A stretch of DNA of 64,000 nucleotides from Streptomyces sp. YIM 130001 (lineage in GTDB: Bacteria; Actinomycetota; Actinomycetes; Streptomycetales; Streptomycetaceae): the NCBI RefSeq assembly GCF_003574445.1, contig NZ_KZ984548.1, forward strand, positions 551,395-615,394, given 5' to 3'. Positions within the stretch are counted from its first letter, which is position 1, and the number at the start of each line of letters is the position of its first letter. The notes beneath the pieces are model-generated. The model searched no databases. It saw only the letters and a list, made by a program, of their open reading frames with translations, and was not told where the DNA came from. The position numbers and the translations under genes are program-made. Below, one piece after another: positions 34,579 through 43,367 of the stretch.

Positions 34579-35112
34579 TCAGCGATCGCCCAACTCGACG
34601 AACTGGCTCACCCATGCCCTGAACCGGTCGTCGGATTCCTTACGCGCGGTCCACAGAGCGTGCGGGTCCTCCGGTGGGCCGAGACCGAAGTTCTGGTTCA
34701 ACCAGGCGAGGAACTCATGGTGGCCTTCGCTGTGTTCCTCGGCGTCCCCGGCGGCCAGAAACCCGACGTCGGCGAGCGGTTCACTGTCGATGGCCAGCAG
34801 CTGGAACAGCTCCGTCAGGTTCCGCGCGATCACATAGAGGTCACCGTCGTCGCCGACCAGGACGACGGGCAGGGTGGCGAGGTCGGTCCGCTCGTCGCAC
34901 CGCCAGAGTGCGTAGTCCGAGCCGGAGCCGTTGGCCTGCGCGAAGGGGATGAACCGGCTCAGGAACTCCGGATTCTCCGACCAGGTGTGGAGGCCGGCAT
35001 CCGCACCGTACTCCCGCAGCTCGAAACCGTCCGAGTAGTGGACCGGGCCGATCCGGTCCGTGAACTCCTTGAGCAGATTCAGCTCCGGGACGGGCGAATA
35101 CGCCTCGCTCAT
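34579..35112 (-). CDS. SUKH (SMI1/KNR4)-like protein, probable immunity
   Basis: A 177-residue acidic protein. The middle (YALWRCDERTDLATLPVVLV followed by GDDGDLYVIARNLTELFQLL) resembles SUKH-superfamily proteins, which often act as immunity proteins against polymorphic toxins in bacteria. AAGGAGGACAC precedes ATG 35112. No toxin gene is adjacent, so it would be an orphan immunity gene. The family assignment is moderate. Confidence 0.65.
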   Translation of the reverse strand: MSEAYSPVPELNLLKEFTDRIGPVHYSDGFELREYGADAGLHTWSENPEFLSRFIPFAQANGSGSDYALWRCDERTDLATLPVVLVGDDGDLYVIARNLTELFQLLAIDSEPLADVGFLAAGDAEEHSEGHHEFLAWLNQNFGLGPPEDPHALWTARKESDDRFRAWVSQFVELGDR

Positions 35113-35468
35113 GTGTCCTCCTTGCCCGACCGGGACCGCCTGGCCCGGGTGCCGGCGTCCGGCACCGGAGAGGCGATGCTATCGACGCCGGCGACGAACG
35201 GGCGCAGCCGCTGACAGCACTGCGGAGCAGGGGCGTCCGGCCGACACCGGCCGGTCGGGGTCGCGGGACGTGACGGCGAGGAGGCCGGCGTCCTCCGGTG
35301 CCTCGCGCGCACGGCTGACCGGCGGATCGAGCACTCTCCCTTGACCGTTCCCGTAGCGCCGTCCCGATAGCACCGCCCCCGTCGCACCGTTTCGAGGCGT
35401 CCGTACGGTGATCCGTGCCCAGGCCACTTAATCTGGCGGGAAGCTGAGGGCGGACAGAGGGGGCGGTC
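35113..35468. other. gene-free stretch
   Basis: About 350 bp between divergent genes; no convincing ORF or structure seen. It presumably holds promoters for the SUKH-like gene and the small membrane peptide. Confidence 0.5.
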
Positions 35469-35585
35469 ATGTCACGAGCGCGGAAGGTCACGGTGTTTGC
35501 GCTGGCGGCGGGGGTGATCGGCTGGTGCTGGGTGAACAGGAACTACTTCCTGGGGCACTGGGCGATGCGCCACTCCAGCGACTGA
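35469..35585 (+). CDS. small membrane peptide
   Basis: A 38-residue ORF after a good AGGGGG site. It starts basic (SRARK), has one hydrophobic segment (VTVFALAAGVIGWCWV) and ends with a polar tail rich in aromatic residues. Nothing else proves it is expressed; size and plan fit small membrane proteins. Confidence 0.45.
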   Translation: MSRARKVTVFALAAGVIGWCWVNRNYFLGHWAMRHSSD

Positions 35586-35668
35586 CGCGTACGGACGATC
35601 CGGCCACGCTCGGGCCCGGCCACTCGGGATGACCGTCGGCGGGCAACCAGGCGGCCGAGGAGGCAGCC

Positions 35669-36656
35669 ATGACAGCAGCGGCCATGGTGCGCCGGGTGGC
35701 ACGTGCCACCCGCCCCGGAGCGCCGGAGGACGTCATCGAGGGTCACCGAGGAGATCGGTGAGCCCGGCCCTGGGCAGGCGCTGGTCCGGGTGGAGGCGGC
35801 CTCGGTCAATCATTCCGAGAACCTGGCGCTCGAAGGCGGCAAGTACGCCGAAGGTCTCCCGTTCCCGTGCCTGCTCGGCTACGAAGGCGCGGGCACCGTT
35901 GTCGCCGTCGGCCCCGATGTCGAGCTGAACGCAGGGGAGTTGGCGTGCTGGAGCCCGTTCCCCGGCTCGTGCGCCGACTACCTGCTCGCGCCCGCCGCGG
36001 TGCTGGTGCCGGTCCCGCCGGGGCTGACCGCCGAGCAGGCCGCGGCGATCCCCAGTGCCGGTGCCGCGTCCCAACTCCTTGCGGACGTATGGCCGTTGCG
36101 CGGCAGGCACGCGGTGGTCCGGGGAGCCGCAGGGCCGGTCGGCAGGCTGCTGGTCGCCGTCCTCGCGGAGGCGGGGGCGGAGGTGATCGGGATCGCCGCC
36201 GGAGACCGGACGGCCGCGGTCACCGCCGCCGGAGCCGTGCTCGGCATCGACCGCACCACGCAGGATGTCGTCGGCGCGGTCGAGGAACACACCGGCGGGG
36301 CGGGCGCGGCTGCCGTCTTCGATCCGGTCGGCCCCGCGACGTACCGCCGCAGCCTGGAGATGCTCGTGCCACGAGGCTGCTACGTCAACTACGGGCAATT
36401 GTCCGGTGAGTTGCCGGTGGTCGAGCTGACCGACCTGATGGATCGCGGCCTGTTCGTCACCAAGTTCGGTGGCGGCGGCATCGAGGGACGCGAGCAGTTG
36501 CGCGAGCTCGTCGCAAGCGCCCTCGACCTCGCGGTACGCACGCCGGGGGTCGTCAGCGACGACGGCGGACGCTTCCCCCTGGACCGGGCCGCGCAGGCGT
36601 ACCGGGAGCTGCTGAGCGGCCCGTCCGGCAAGACCCTGGTGGTTCCTGGGGGATGA
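35669..36656 (+). CDS. MDR-type quinone oxidoreductase with N-terminal frameshift
   Basis: A medium-chain dehydrogenase/quinone reductase. A good start (ATG 35669 after GAGGAGG) reads TAAAMVRRVARATRPGAPED and then VIE, but the family's continuation VTEEIGEPGPGQALVRVEAA is in the next frame. One extra G at about 35741 (gaggg) separates them. Downstream the frame is intact to 36656, with LLGYEGAGTVVAVG, the cofactor region GRHAVVRGAAGPVGRLLVAV, and no zinc-site cysteines. A later GTG at 35703 could start the long frame, but the first strand would be wrong. Either a sequencing error or a recent pseudogene. Confidence 0.7.
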
Positions 36657-36715
36657 AGTCCGGTTCGCGGGGGTGGGCTTGCGGGCCGTGAGTGGACCGG
36701 CCGCCGGGCGGCGGG

Positions 36716-37507
36716 TCAGGTCGGCTTGACCGCCAGCGTCGCGAAATAGCTCGACATGTAGGGCGCGGAGGCGTTGGACTGGTGCGGCGCTTCCGCGAAG
36801 CCGGTGAGGACGAACCCGGCGGCGAGTTGCCCGCCGATCTGGTCGGTGAGGGTGTGGCTGTATTCAAGAGGGGCATCCGCGCCGAACTTCGCGGCGCGCT
36901 CCTCCGCGGAGTACTGGGTGACATCGCTGTAGGGCAGCTTGTGCACGACGATCAGCTCGCCGCGTTCGACGAGCGCCTCGTGGTCGAACAGGTACGCATC
37001 AGGGTTGCAGAAGCCCGCGAGCAGAGTTCCGCCCGGTCGCAGGGTGCGGAAGCACTCGCGCCACACTGCTGCCAGGTCCGGTACGAACACGTTGGAGACC
37101 GGATGGAACACGACGTCGAACGTCGCGTCGCCGAAGGCGCTCAACTCGCGCATGTCTCCCAGAACGGTATGCAGCTCGAGTCCGTCGCGCGCCGCCACCG
37201 TCCGGTCCTGGCCGAGCTGGCGGGGTGAGTTGACGAATACGGTGACCCGTGCCCCTGCGGCGGCGAGGATCGGACCCTGCTGGCCACCGCCGGAGGCCAG
37301 GCACAGCACGTCCTTGCCGGTCAGGTCCGCCGGCAGCCAGGCGCGGTCGACCGGCTCGCGCCCGATGAGGACGATCGACCAGTCGCCCGTGCGGGCGCGC
37401 TCGACCTCCTCGGCACTCACCGGCCGCGACCACTCGTTGCCCTCCTGGACGTACCTGTCCCAGGCCGCCCGGTTGTGGGCGACCGGGTCGGCACCCATGT
37501 CCAGCAC
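36716..37507 (-). CDS. SAM-dependent methyltransferase
   Basis: A class I methyltransferase of about 263 residues. The SAM-binding strand is DVLCLASGGGQQGPILAAAG (motif I), with GDMRELSAFGDATFDVVFHP as motifs II-III and LRPGGTLLAGF as motif IV. The N-terminus has NRAAWDRYVQEGNEWSRPV, typical of this family. Start is uncertain: GTG 37507 is 8 bp after AGGG, with TTG 37513 and ATG 37498 as alternatives. It follows the P450 gene on the same strand after 100 bp and might methylate its product; no direct evidence. Confidence 0.85.
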   Translation of the reverse strand: MLDMGADPVAHNRAAWDRYVQEGNEWSRPVSAEEVERARTGDWSIVLIGREPVDRAWLPADLTGKDVLCLASGGGQQGPILAAAGARVTVFVNSPRQLGQDRTVAARDGLELHTVLGDMRELSAFGDATFDVVFHPVSNVFVPDLAAVWRECFRTLRPGGTLLAGFCNPDAYLFDHEALVERGELIVVHKLPYSDVTQYSAEERAAKFGADAPLEYSHTLTDQIGGQLAAGFVLTGFAEAPHQSNASAPYMSSYFATLAVKPT

Positions 37508-37607
37508 GTTCAACGCCCTGCTACGGCCGAACGGGTGGGAGTCGAGGTGTCCATGGGCTCGACGGGTTCGCTCGGCGGTGGGTAGGTGCGGTCGGCCGGC
37601 GCGGCGT

Positions 37608-38840
37608 TCAGTGCGGTGACACCGCCGGGGTCTCTGCCTTGTGGACCGTGACCTCGAGGTGTTCCAGACCGCGGAGGCCGTTGTTGATCAGGGGAGTTGA
37701 GGTGATGGTGTCGAAGCGGGCGACCCGGTCGGCGAGGTGGCCGAGGAGCGTGCCCATCTCCAGGCGGGCCAAGTGCATGCCGACGCATACGTGTTCGCCG
37801 CGGCCGAAGGCCAGGTGGTCCGAAGGGCGGCGGGTGATGTCGAAGCGGTCCGGGTCGACGTAGTGGCGTTCGTCGCGGTTCGCCGAGCCGTAGAGCAGGG
37901 CGACCCGGCTGCCGGCGGGCAGGGCGACCCCGTCGATCTCGTGGTCGTCGGTGAGGACGCGGCTGAACTGCGGGACCGGGGTCTCCATACGGAGCGTCTC
38001 GTTGATGGCGTGAGGCATCAGGGAGCGGTCGGCCCGCAACAGGTCCCACTGGTCGGGATGCTCGGCGAAGAGGGCGATCGCGTTGGTGATCGCGAGGATC
38101 GTCGTGTCCAGGCTGGGGGTGACGTAGTCGAGCATCAGGGCCGGGCACTTGTCGTGCGCCAACTCCCCGCGATCCGCGGCTTGGTAGAGGTGCGCGGCCC
38201 AGCCGTCGGGGTCGATGTTCCCGGGTACGGCCTCCTGGGCGACGTAGTCCATGAAGGCGCCGACCACCGGCGCCGCCGCCTCGAAGCGCTTGCCGGCCGG
38301 CCCCTGCATGTCCCACATGGCCGCAGCCCACTCCAGCATCTTGGCGCGCCCGCGATCGGGAAGGCCGACCAGATCGGATACGACGGTCATGGGCAGATGC
38401 TCGGCCAGTTCGGTCGCCGCGTCGAACCGGCCGCGGCTCACCAGCTCCGTGACGACCCGCTCGGACTCCGCCTCGATCGTGGGCGTGACGTCCCGCATCC
38501 GGTCCTGGCGCAGGGGGCGGCCGAGCACCGAGCGCATCTGTGTGTGCTCGGGCGGGTCGCTGCACAGTGTGATGCCCTCGAGCTGAGCGTTCATCCCGGG
38601 GTCGACGAACACTCCGCGGGCGGAGGAGAACGTACGCCAGTCCGTGAGTGCCGCGCGCACCTCCTGGTAGCGGGGGAGTGCGTAGAGGTCGTAGCGGGGC
38701 AGGTGCACCACCGGCCCGAGCGAGCGCAACTCCGCGTAGATCGCGTACGGATCGGTCCGGGCTTCGGGCGTGTAGAGATCGACATCACTGACCGGTATCG
38801 CGGACACACTGTCTCCCGTGGACGGCTGGCCCAACGGCAT
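37608..38840 (-). CDS. cytochrome P450
   Basis: A 410-residue bacterial class I P450. Heme loop AFGRGEHVCVG with the iron ligand C352; ExxR as ETLR (281-284); I-helix LDYVTPSLDTT (237-247), in which the usual A/G-G-x-D/E-T-T is TPSLDTT; and the C-helix PPEHTQMRSVL. It needs a ferredoxin and reductase, but no ferredoxin gene is adjacent. Substrate unknown. The 5' site is weak. The downstream methyltransferase on the same strand could act in the same pathway. Confidence 0.93.
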   Translation of the reverse strand: MPLGQPSTGDSVSAIPVSDVDLYTPEARTDPYAIYAELRSLGPVVHLPRYDLYALPRYQEVRAALTDWRTFSSARGVFVDPGMNAQLEGITLCSDPPEHTQMRSVLGRPLRQDRMRDVTPTIEAESERVVTELVSRGRFDAATELAEHLPMTVVSDLVGLPDRGRAKMLEWAAAMWDMQGPAGKRFEAAAPVVGAFMDYVAQEAVPGNIDPDGWAAHLYQAADRGELAHDKCPALMLDYVTPSLDTTILAITNAIALFAEHPDQWDLLRADRSLMPHAINETLRMETPVPQFSRVLTDDHEIDGVALPAGSRVALLYGSANRDERHYVDPDRFDITRRPSDHLAFGRGEHVCVGMHLARLEMGTLLGHLADRVARFDTITSTPLINNGLRGLEHLEVTVHKAETPAVSPH

Positions 38841-39126
38841 TCAGTACAAGGACAGTTGGCCGTCGGGCAGGCAGGTACCCGCTGATCGTCGCATGCGTCC
38901 CGCGGCGGACGCATCGGTTCTGGGAGGCGGGCGCGGGGTGCGGGGCGTCGCCGAGTTCGGAGCGTGAGCGGCACGAACGCTGCGGGATCGCCGGTGACTT
39001 GTCGGAGCATTGCACCGGCCTGCGCACGTTTCGCCGGGGCAGTCGAGGGGAGGGTGTGACGGGATCCGAGAAAACGATGTCAGGCTTGCCGCTTCGGTGG
39101 CGTAGGGCGTTGGGGAGCCGCGCAGG

Positions 39127-40674
39127 ATGGGGGAGTTGGTCGTGCAGGGCGATGGGGCGAGCACGTTTCCGGTGAGGGCGGACGGCGAGGACCCGAGCGC
39201 GCCCAGCGCTCCGACGGGTGCCAGGCATCCGGGCGGTCCTGAGGTGCGCAGGCGGACCATGCTGATCAGCGGGCTCACCGGGATCACCGGTGCGCTGGCG
39301 CTCGGCGCGCCCGCACAGGCCGCGGCGAGGCACGAGCCGGACCACCGGCCGGTCAACATCCTGTTCGCGATCGCCGACGACTGGGGCTACCCGGACGCCG
39401 GCGCGAACGGCTCTCCGGCTGCGCGGACGCCGACGTTCGACCGGCTCGCCGCGGACGGCGCACTGTTCGAGCGCGCCTTCTGCGCGGCCCCTTCGTGCAC
39501 GCCCTCGCGGAACGCGGTCCTCACGGGCCAGGCCCCGCACCGCCTCGGGGCGGGGACGAACCTGTGGTCCGAACTCCCGGCCGACTTCCAGGTGTACCCG
39601 GACCTCCTCGAGGAGGCGGGCTACCGCATCGGCCGGATGCGCAAGGGCTACGGCCCCGGCGTGCACCCGTATCGGCCGCACGACCCGGCGGGCCCGGGCT
39701 TCCCGTCGTTCGCCGAGTTCCTCGACGGGCAGTCGGACCGGGAGCCGTTCTGCTTCTGGTTCGGATCCTCCGATCCGCACCGCCCGTACGACCCCGAGTT
39801 CGGCGAGCAGTCCGGCATCGACCCGGCGTCGGTGGACATTCCGCCGTATCTCCCGGACACGCCGGAGATCCGCGACGATGCCGTCAACTACCTGGCTGAG
39901 GTCGAGCGGTTCGACCGCGAGGTCGGTGAGGCCCTGCAGCTCCTCGAGGACCGCGGGCTCGCCGAGAACACGATGGTGGTGATGACCGGCGACCACGGCT
40001 GGCCCTGGCCACGGGCCAAGACGAATCTGTACGACTCCGGCACCCGTGTGCCGCTCGCGATCCGTTGGCCGAAGCGGGTCAGCCCCGGCACGGAGATCGA
40101 CCGCCTGACGGTGCTGAGTGATCTCGCCCCCACCTTCCTGCAGGCCGCGGGGCTTCCTGTGCCCGAGGACATGACCGGACAGTCGCTGCTGCCGGCTCTC
40201 TCGGGCCGGAGCGCTCCGCGCGAGTTCGTGGTGCTCGAGCGTGAGCGGCACACCTTCGCCCGGGAGGGGAACGTCTCGTATCCCGTCCGTGCCCTGCGGT
40301 CGGACCGGTGGCTCTACCTGCGCAACTTCTTCCCCGAGCGCTGGCCCGCCGGCGACCCGCAACCGCCCTCGCCCGACCGGGGCATCTTCGGCGACATCGA
40401 CGGGGGACCCACCAAGACCCAGCTCCTCGACCACCGGGACGAGCCGGAGTTCGCCAGGTTCTTCCAACTGGCCACCGGCAAGCGGCCGGCGGAGGAGCTC
40501 TACGACCTCGAATCCGACCCGCACAGCCTGGTGAACCTCGCGGACGACCCCGGGCATGCCGCGGTGAAGGCCCGCCTCGGCAGGCAGCTGCAGCACTGGA
40601 TGCGGCGGACCGAGGACCCGCGTGCCACCGACCCGCGGACCGACTTCTGGGACAAGGTCGAGTACCACGGATGA
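39127..40674 (+). CDS. exported type I sulfatase
   Basis: A 515-residue sulfatase. The N-terminal VRRRTMLISGLTG (40-52), followed by a hydrophobic core and APAQAAA, looks like a Tat signal, preceded by about 40 polar residues. NILFAIADDWG (77-87) supplies metal ligands D84 and D85. SCTPSRNAVLTG carries the CxPSR signature, with C124 as the residue converted to formylglycine. Later VVMTGDHG completes the metal site. It would cleave sulfate esters outside the cell. The formylglycine-generating enzyme is not in the window. Translation may begin downstream of 39127; the long polar N-terminus is unusual. Confidence 0.9.
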   Translation: MGELVVQGDGASTFPVRADGEDPSAPSAPTGARHPGGPEVRRRTMLISGLTGITGALALGAPAQAAARHEPDHRPVNILFAIADDWGYPDAGANGSPAARTPTFDRLAADGALFERAFCAAPSCTPSRNAVLTGQAPHRLGAGTNLWSELPADFQVYPDLLEEAGYRIGRMRKGYGPGVHPYRPHDPAGPGFPSFAEFLDGQSDREPFCFWFGSSDPHRPYDPEFGEQSGIDPASVDIPPYLPDTPEIRDDAVNYLAEVERFDREVGEALQLLEDRGLAENTMVVMTGDHGWPWPRAKTNLYDSGTRVPLAIRWPKRVSPGTEIDRLTVLSDLAPTFLQAAGLPVPEDMTGQSLLPALSGRSAPREFVVLERERHTFAREGNVSYPVRALRSDRWLYLRNFFPERWPAGDPQPPSPDRGIFGDIDGGPTKTQLLDHRDEPEFARFFQLATGKRPAEELYDLESDPHSLVNLADDPGHAAVKARLGRQLQHWMRRTEDPRATDPRTDFWDKVEYHG

Positions 40675-40752
40675 CGGCCGAAGGGTGACGCCGGGCCCGG
40701 CAGGCCGTCCGACGCCCGCCTCCGGGACCCACGTCGATCCGAACGACAAGCC

Positions 40753-41718
40753 CTAATCCACCCTCACCACGTACTTCCCCCGTACGCCGCCGGCCTCCAG
40801 CGCCCGATGGGCCGCGCCCGTCTCCTCCAGCGGGAAGATCGTGTCCACCGCCGGGCTCAGCTTCTCCTCGGTGACGTGGCGGGCGAGGGTGTCGAGGTCC
40901 GCGCGCTTGGGGTTGCCGCTGAAGAAGCGCACCCGGCCGCGGCCGTGCACCGCGCTGGCGGCGATGTAGCCGAGCGACGGGACGGGCCGTGCCGTGTCGA
41001 ACGCGATGGAGACCATGCGGCCGCCGGGATTCAGCAGGCCCCGGAAGGTCCGCAGGTCGGAACCCGCGGTGTCCAGGATCACGTCGAAGCGGCCCAACTG
41101 CTCGGGCGGTACGGCCCGGTGGTCGACGACGTGGTGCGCGCCGAGGTCGCGGACGAAGTCGTGGTTGGTGGCACGGGCGAGTGCGGTGACCTCGGCGCCG
41201 TACGCCCGGCCGAGCTGGACGCCGGCGTTGCCGACGCCGCCCGCCGCGCCTCGTACGAGGAGCCGTTCGCCGGGACGCAGGCCGGCCTTGTCCTGCAGTG
41301 CGGTGATCGCCGTCGTGGCCACGGGCAGCGCGGCGGCGTCCACCAGGTCGACGCCGTCGGGGACGAGGCCGAGCCGTTCGGCGGGTACGGTCACGTACTC
41401 GGCGGCGGTGCCGAAGCCGGAGGTCCGGCCCAGGGTGCCCCAGACGCGGTCGCCGACGCGGACCGACGTCGCGCCGCTGCCCACCGCGACGATCTCGCCG
41501 GTCAGGTCGAGGCCGACGCGCTTCGGGAACTTCCGGCCGGTCAGGAGCCGGATCCCGCCGGCGCGGGCCTGCAGCTCGCCACCGTTGATGCTGCAGGCCC
41601 GCACGCGGACGAGCGCCTCGCCCGGTGCGGGTTCGGGCACGGGCACCTGGCCCACGTAGAGCACGTCGGGGGTGCCGTAGCGGTCGTAGAGCACTGCTTT
41701 CATCGTTCGGTCGTTCAC
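40753..41718 (-). CDS. NADP-dependent MDR oxidoreductase
   Basis: A 321-residue zinc-free medium-chain reductase of the quinone oxidoreductase type. KAVLYDRYGTPDVLYVGQVP begins the GroES-like domain; VGLDLTGEIVAVGSG and GDRVWGTLG are typical; the Rossmann motif is LLVRGAAGGVGNAGVQLG. It is divergent from a TetR gene with a near-perfect inverted repeat between them, so expression is probably induced by a ligand of that repressor. Confidence 0.9.
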   Translation of the reverse strand: MNDRTMKAVLYDRYGTPDVLYVGQVPVPEPAPGEALVRVRACSINGGELQARAGGIRLLTGRKFPKRVGLDLTGEIVAVGSGATSVRVGDRVWGTLGRTSGFGTAAEYVTVPAERLGLVPDGVDLVDAAALPVATTAITALQDKAGLRPGERLLVRGAAGGVGNAGVQLGRAYGAEVTALARATNHDFVRDLGAHHVVDHRAVPPEQLGRFDVILDTAGSDLRTFRGLLNPGGRMVSIAFDTARPVPSLGYIAASAVHGRGRVRFFSGNPKRADLDTLARHVTEEKLSPAVDTIFPLEETGAAHRALEAGGVRGKYVVRVD

Positions 41719-41776
41719 TTGCGCCTGCCTCGGTCAACCGGGATGTACGGGGATCTGTCGTCGACCGTAGGCTCGT

Positions 41777-41798
41777 AAGTGGACGGAATCGTCCGCTT
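41777..41798. promoter_or_regulatory. inverted-repeat TetR operator
   Basis: AAGTGGACG (41777-41785) GAAT CGTCCGCTT (41790-41798): a 9+4+9 inverted repeat with one mismatch in the gap between the divergent oxidoreductase and TetR genes. Confidence 0.8.
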
Positions 41799-41819
41799 GG
41801 CCGGAAGCGAGAAACAGTG

Positions 41820-42551
41820 ATGACGGAATCCTCTCGGATCAAGAACGCCGGCGCGCGGACCGAGAACGCCGGTGATCGGATCGAAAATCCCGACGGGGTG
41901 CGCGCGGATGCCCTGCGTAACCGCGAGGCGCTCCTCGTCGCAGCGCGCGCCGTCTTCGCTGAGCACGGGATCGACGCACCGATGGCGACGGTGGCCCGCC
42001 GGGCCCGGGTCGGGGTGGCCACGCTGTACCGGCACTTCCCGACCCGGGACGACCTGGTGCGCGGCGCGTACACGCGGCAGATGAAGGCCTGTGTCCAGGC
42101 GCTCACCGATGCTCTCGACGACCCCGATCCGTGGCACGGTTTCCAGGGTCTGATCGAGACGTTCTGCGCGCTCCAGCGGGAGGAGCGCGGATTCCCGACC
42201 GCGTTCGCCGCGGCCTTCCCGCACGCCGGGCCGGAGCACGCGCAGGCCCGGGAGCAGGCAGCACGTGACCTCGCCGGCCTCGTACGCAGGGCCCAGGCCG
42301 CAGGGGCGCTGCGGGCCGATTTCCGTCCGTCGGACGTGCCGGTGGTGATCGCGGCGCACAGCGGTCTGGTGGCCACGCTGCCGGACGACGCTGCGGCGTC
42401 CCGGCGTCTGGTGGCCTACCTGCTGCAGTCGTTCCGCGCGGAGACGGCCGATGCCGTGGGTGTGCCGCTGCCCGCGCCGTCCGCGCAGTCGCTGCACAGC
42501 CTCCCGATGGTGGGCGAGGGCCTGCAGTGGCGGCGGCCGTCGGGGCGGTGA
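41820..42551 (+). CDS. TetR-family regulator
   Basis: A 243-residue repressor. Residues 30-80 form the helix-turn-helix (NREALLVAARAVFAEHGIDA, then VARRARVGVATLYRHFPTRD); the rest is a helical ligand domain typical of regulators containing GVATLYRHF. About 25 extra polar residues precede the HTH. Start ATG 41820 (GTG 41817 is also possible). It very probably binds the 22-bp operator 22 bp upstream and controls the divergent oxidoreductase. Confidence 0.9.
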   Translation: MTESSRIKNAGARTENAGDRIENPDGVRADALRNREALLVAARAVFAEHGIDAPMATVARRARVGVATLYRHFPTRDDLVRGAYTRQMKACVQALTDALDDPDPWHGFQGLIETFCALQREERGFPTAFAAAFPHAGPEHAQAREQAARDLAGLVRRAQAAGALRADFRPSDVPVVIAAHSGLVATLPDDAAASRRLVAYLLQSFRAETADAVGVPLPAPSAQSLHSLPMVGEGLQWRRPSGR

Positions 42552-42586
42552 CGGTAGTCCGCCGACGCGCTCACGGATTCACGGGC

Positions 42587-43234
42587 TCAAGCGGACCGGT
42601 ACGCCCGCAGAAACGTCCGCACTCCCTCGACGACGAGCGGCTTGACCCGGTCGTCCTGGGCGGCGTTCGCGGACCCGAGCCGGTCGAGTGCGACGCCGAA
42701 GGTCAGCGCGAGGTACTGGTCGGCCGCGAGGCGCGCGTCGGGGACGACGAGCAGTCCGGCCTCGGCGAGGGCGGCGAACCGCTCGGCGAGTGCCTCGTCC
42801 GGGGTGTCGGCCATGGAGTTGTAGTCCTGCTGCGGCAGGTTCCCGGACTCCGTCCGGACCAGGCGCCGCAGCGTCGCGTATTCCGCCGAGCCGAGCATCT
42901 CGGTCGCGATCCGCATCGAGAACGTGACCAGCGCGTTCTCGAGCCGGCCGGCCTCGGTGGCCTCGGTGACGGTGTCGTCGAGCGTGCGCCGGATCGTGGT
43001 GATCAGTGACTGGGCGACGGAGTCGACGACCGCTTTGAGCAGCGTCCGCTTGTCGCCGAAGTAGTCGTAGACCGTCCGTTTGGACACCCCTGCTCGCGCG
43101 GCCACCGCGTCGACGCTCGAGCGGTCGAAGCCGTCGGCCAGGAACAGTTCCCGGGCCGCCGCCAGGATGGCGGCCCGCTTCGGTGCGGACCCCTCGCGCA
43201 GGGTCTTCGCGCTCGGCGTCTTCGTGGTCGGCAT
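42587..43234 (-). CDS. TetR-family regulator of MFS exporter
   Basis: A 215-residue repressor with HTH KRAAILAAARELFLADGFDR, then VDAVAARAGVSKRTVYDYFG, and a C-terminal domain of the AefR type (LVRTESGNLPQQDY). ATG 43234 has AGGAT upstream; the GTG at 43240 is too close to it. It is divergent from the MFS gene, with an inverted repeat in the 133-bp gap. Confidence 0.9.
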   Translation of the reverse strand: MPTTKTPSAKTLREGSAPKRAAILAAARELFLADGFDRSSVDAVAARAGVSKRTVYDYFGDKRTLLKAVVDSVAQSLITTIRRTLDDTVTEATEAGRLENALVTFSMRIATEMLGSAEYATLRRLVRTESGNLPQQDYNSMADTPDEALAERFAALAEAGLLVVPDARLAADQYLALTFGVALDRLGSANAAQDDRVKPLVVEGVRTFLRAYRSA

Positions 43235-43265
43235 GGGCACATCCTAGCCGTCTCGCACCACCGTC

Positions 43266-43283
43266 CTACACTGCACGGTGTAG
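43266..43283. promoter_or_regulatory. inverted-repeat operator between TetR and MFS genes
   Basis: CTACAC (43266-43271) and GTGTAG (43278-43283) form a 6+6+6 inverted repeat, followed by another TGTAG (43284-43288). Outer arms CTCGCAC (43252-43258) and GTGCGAG (43288-43294) extend the symmetry, though not around exactly the same centre. Confidence 0.7.
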
Positions 43284-43367
43284 TGTAGTGCGAGCTGGAG
43301 GCGCCCCGCGTACGGCCGCCCCTCCGGCGATGGCGTGAGGCACCCGGCCACCAGGGAAAGGACGTCC

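Noticed and set aside
33659..34615. Large ORF on the minus strand across the broken lipoprotein
   Set aside because: Composition is typical of an antisense shadow and there is no ribosome site.
36716..38840. Biosynthetic gene cluster (methyltransferase and P450)
   Set aside because: No core synthase, cyclase or precursor gene is nearby; two tailoring-type enzymes are not enough to claim a cluster.
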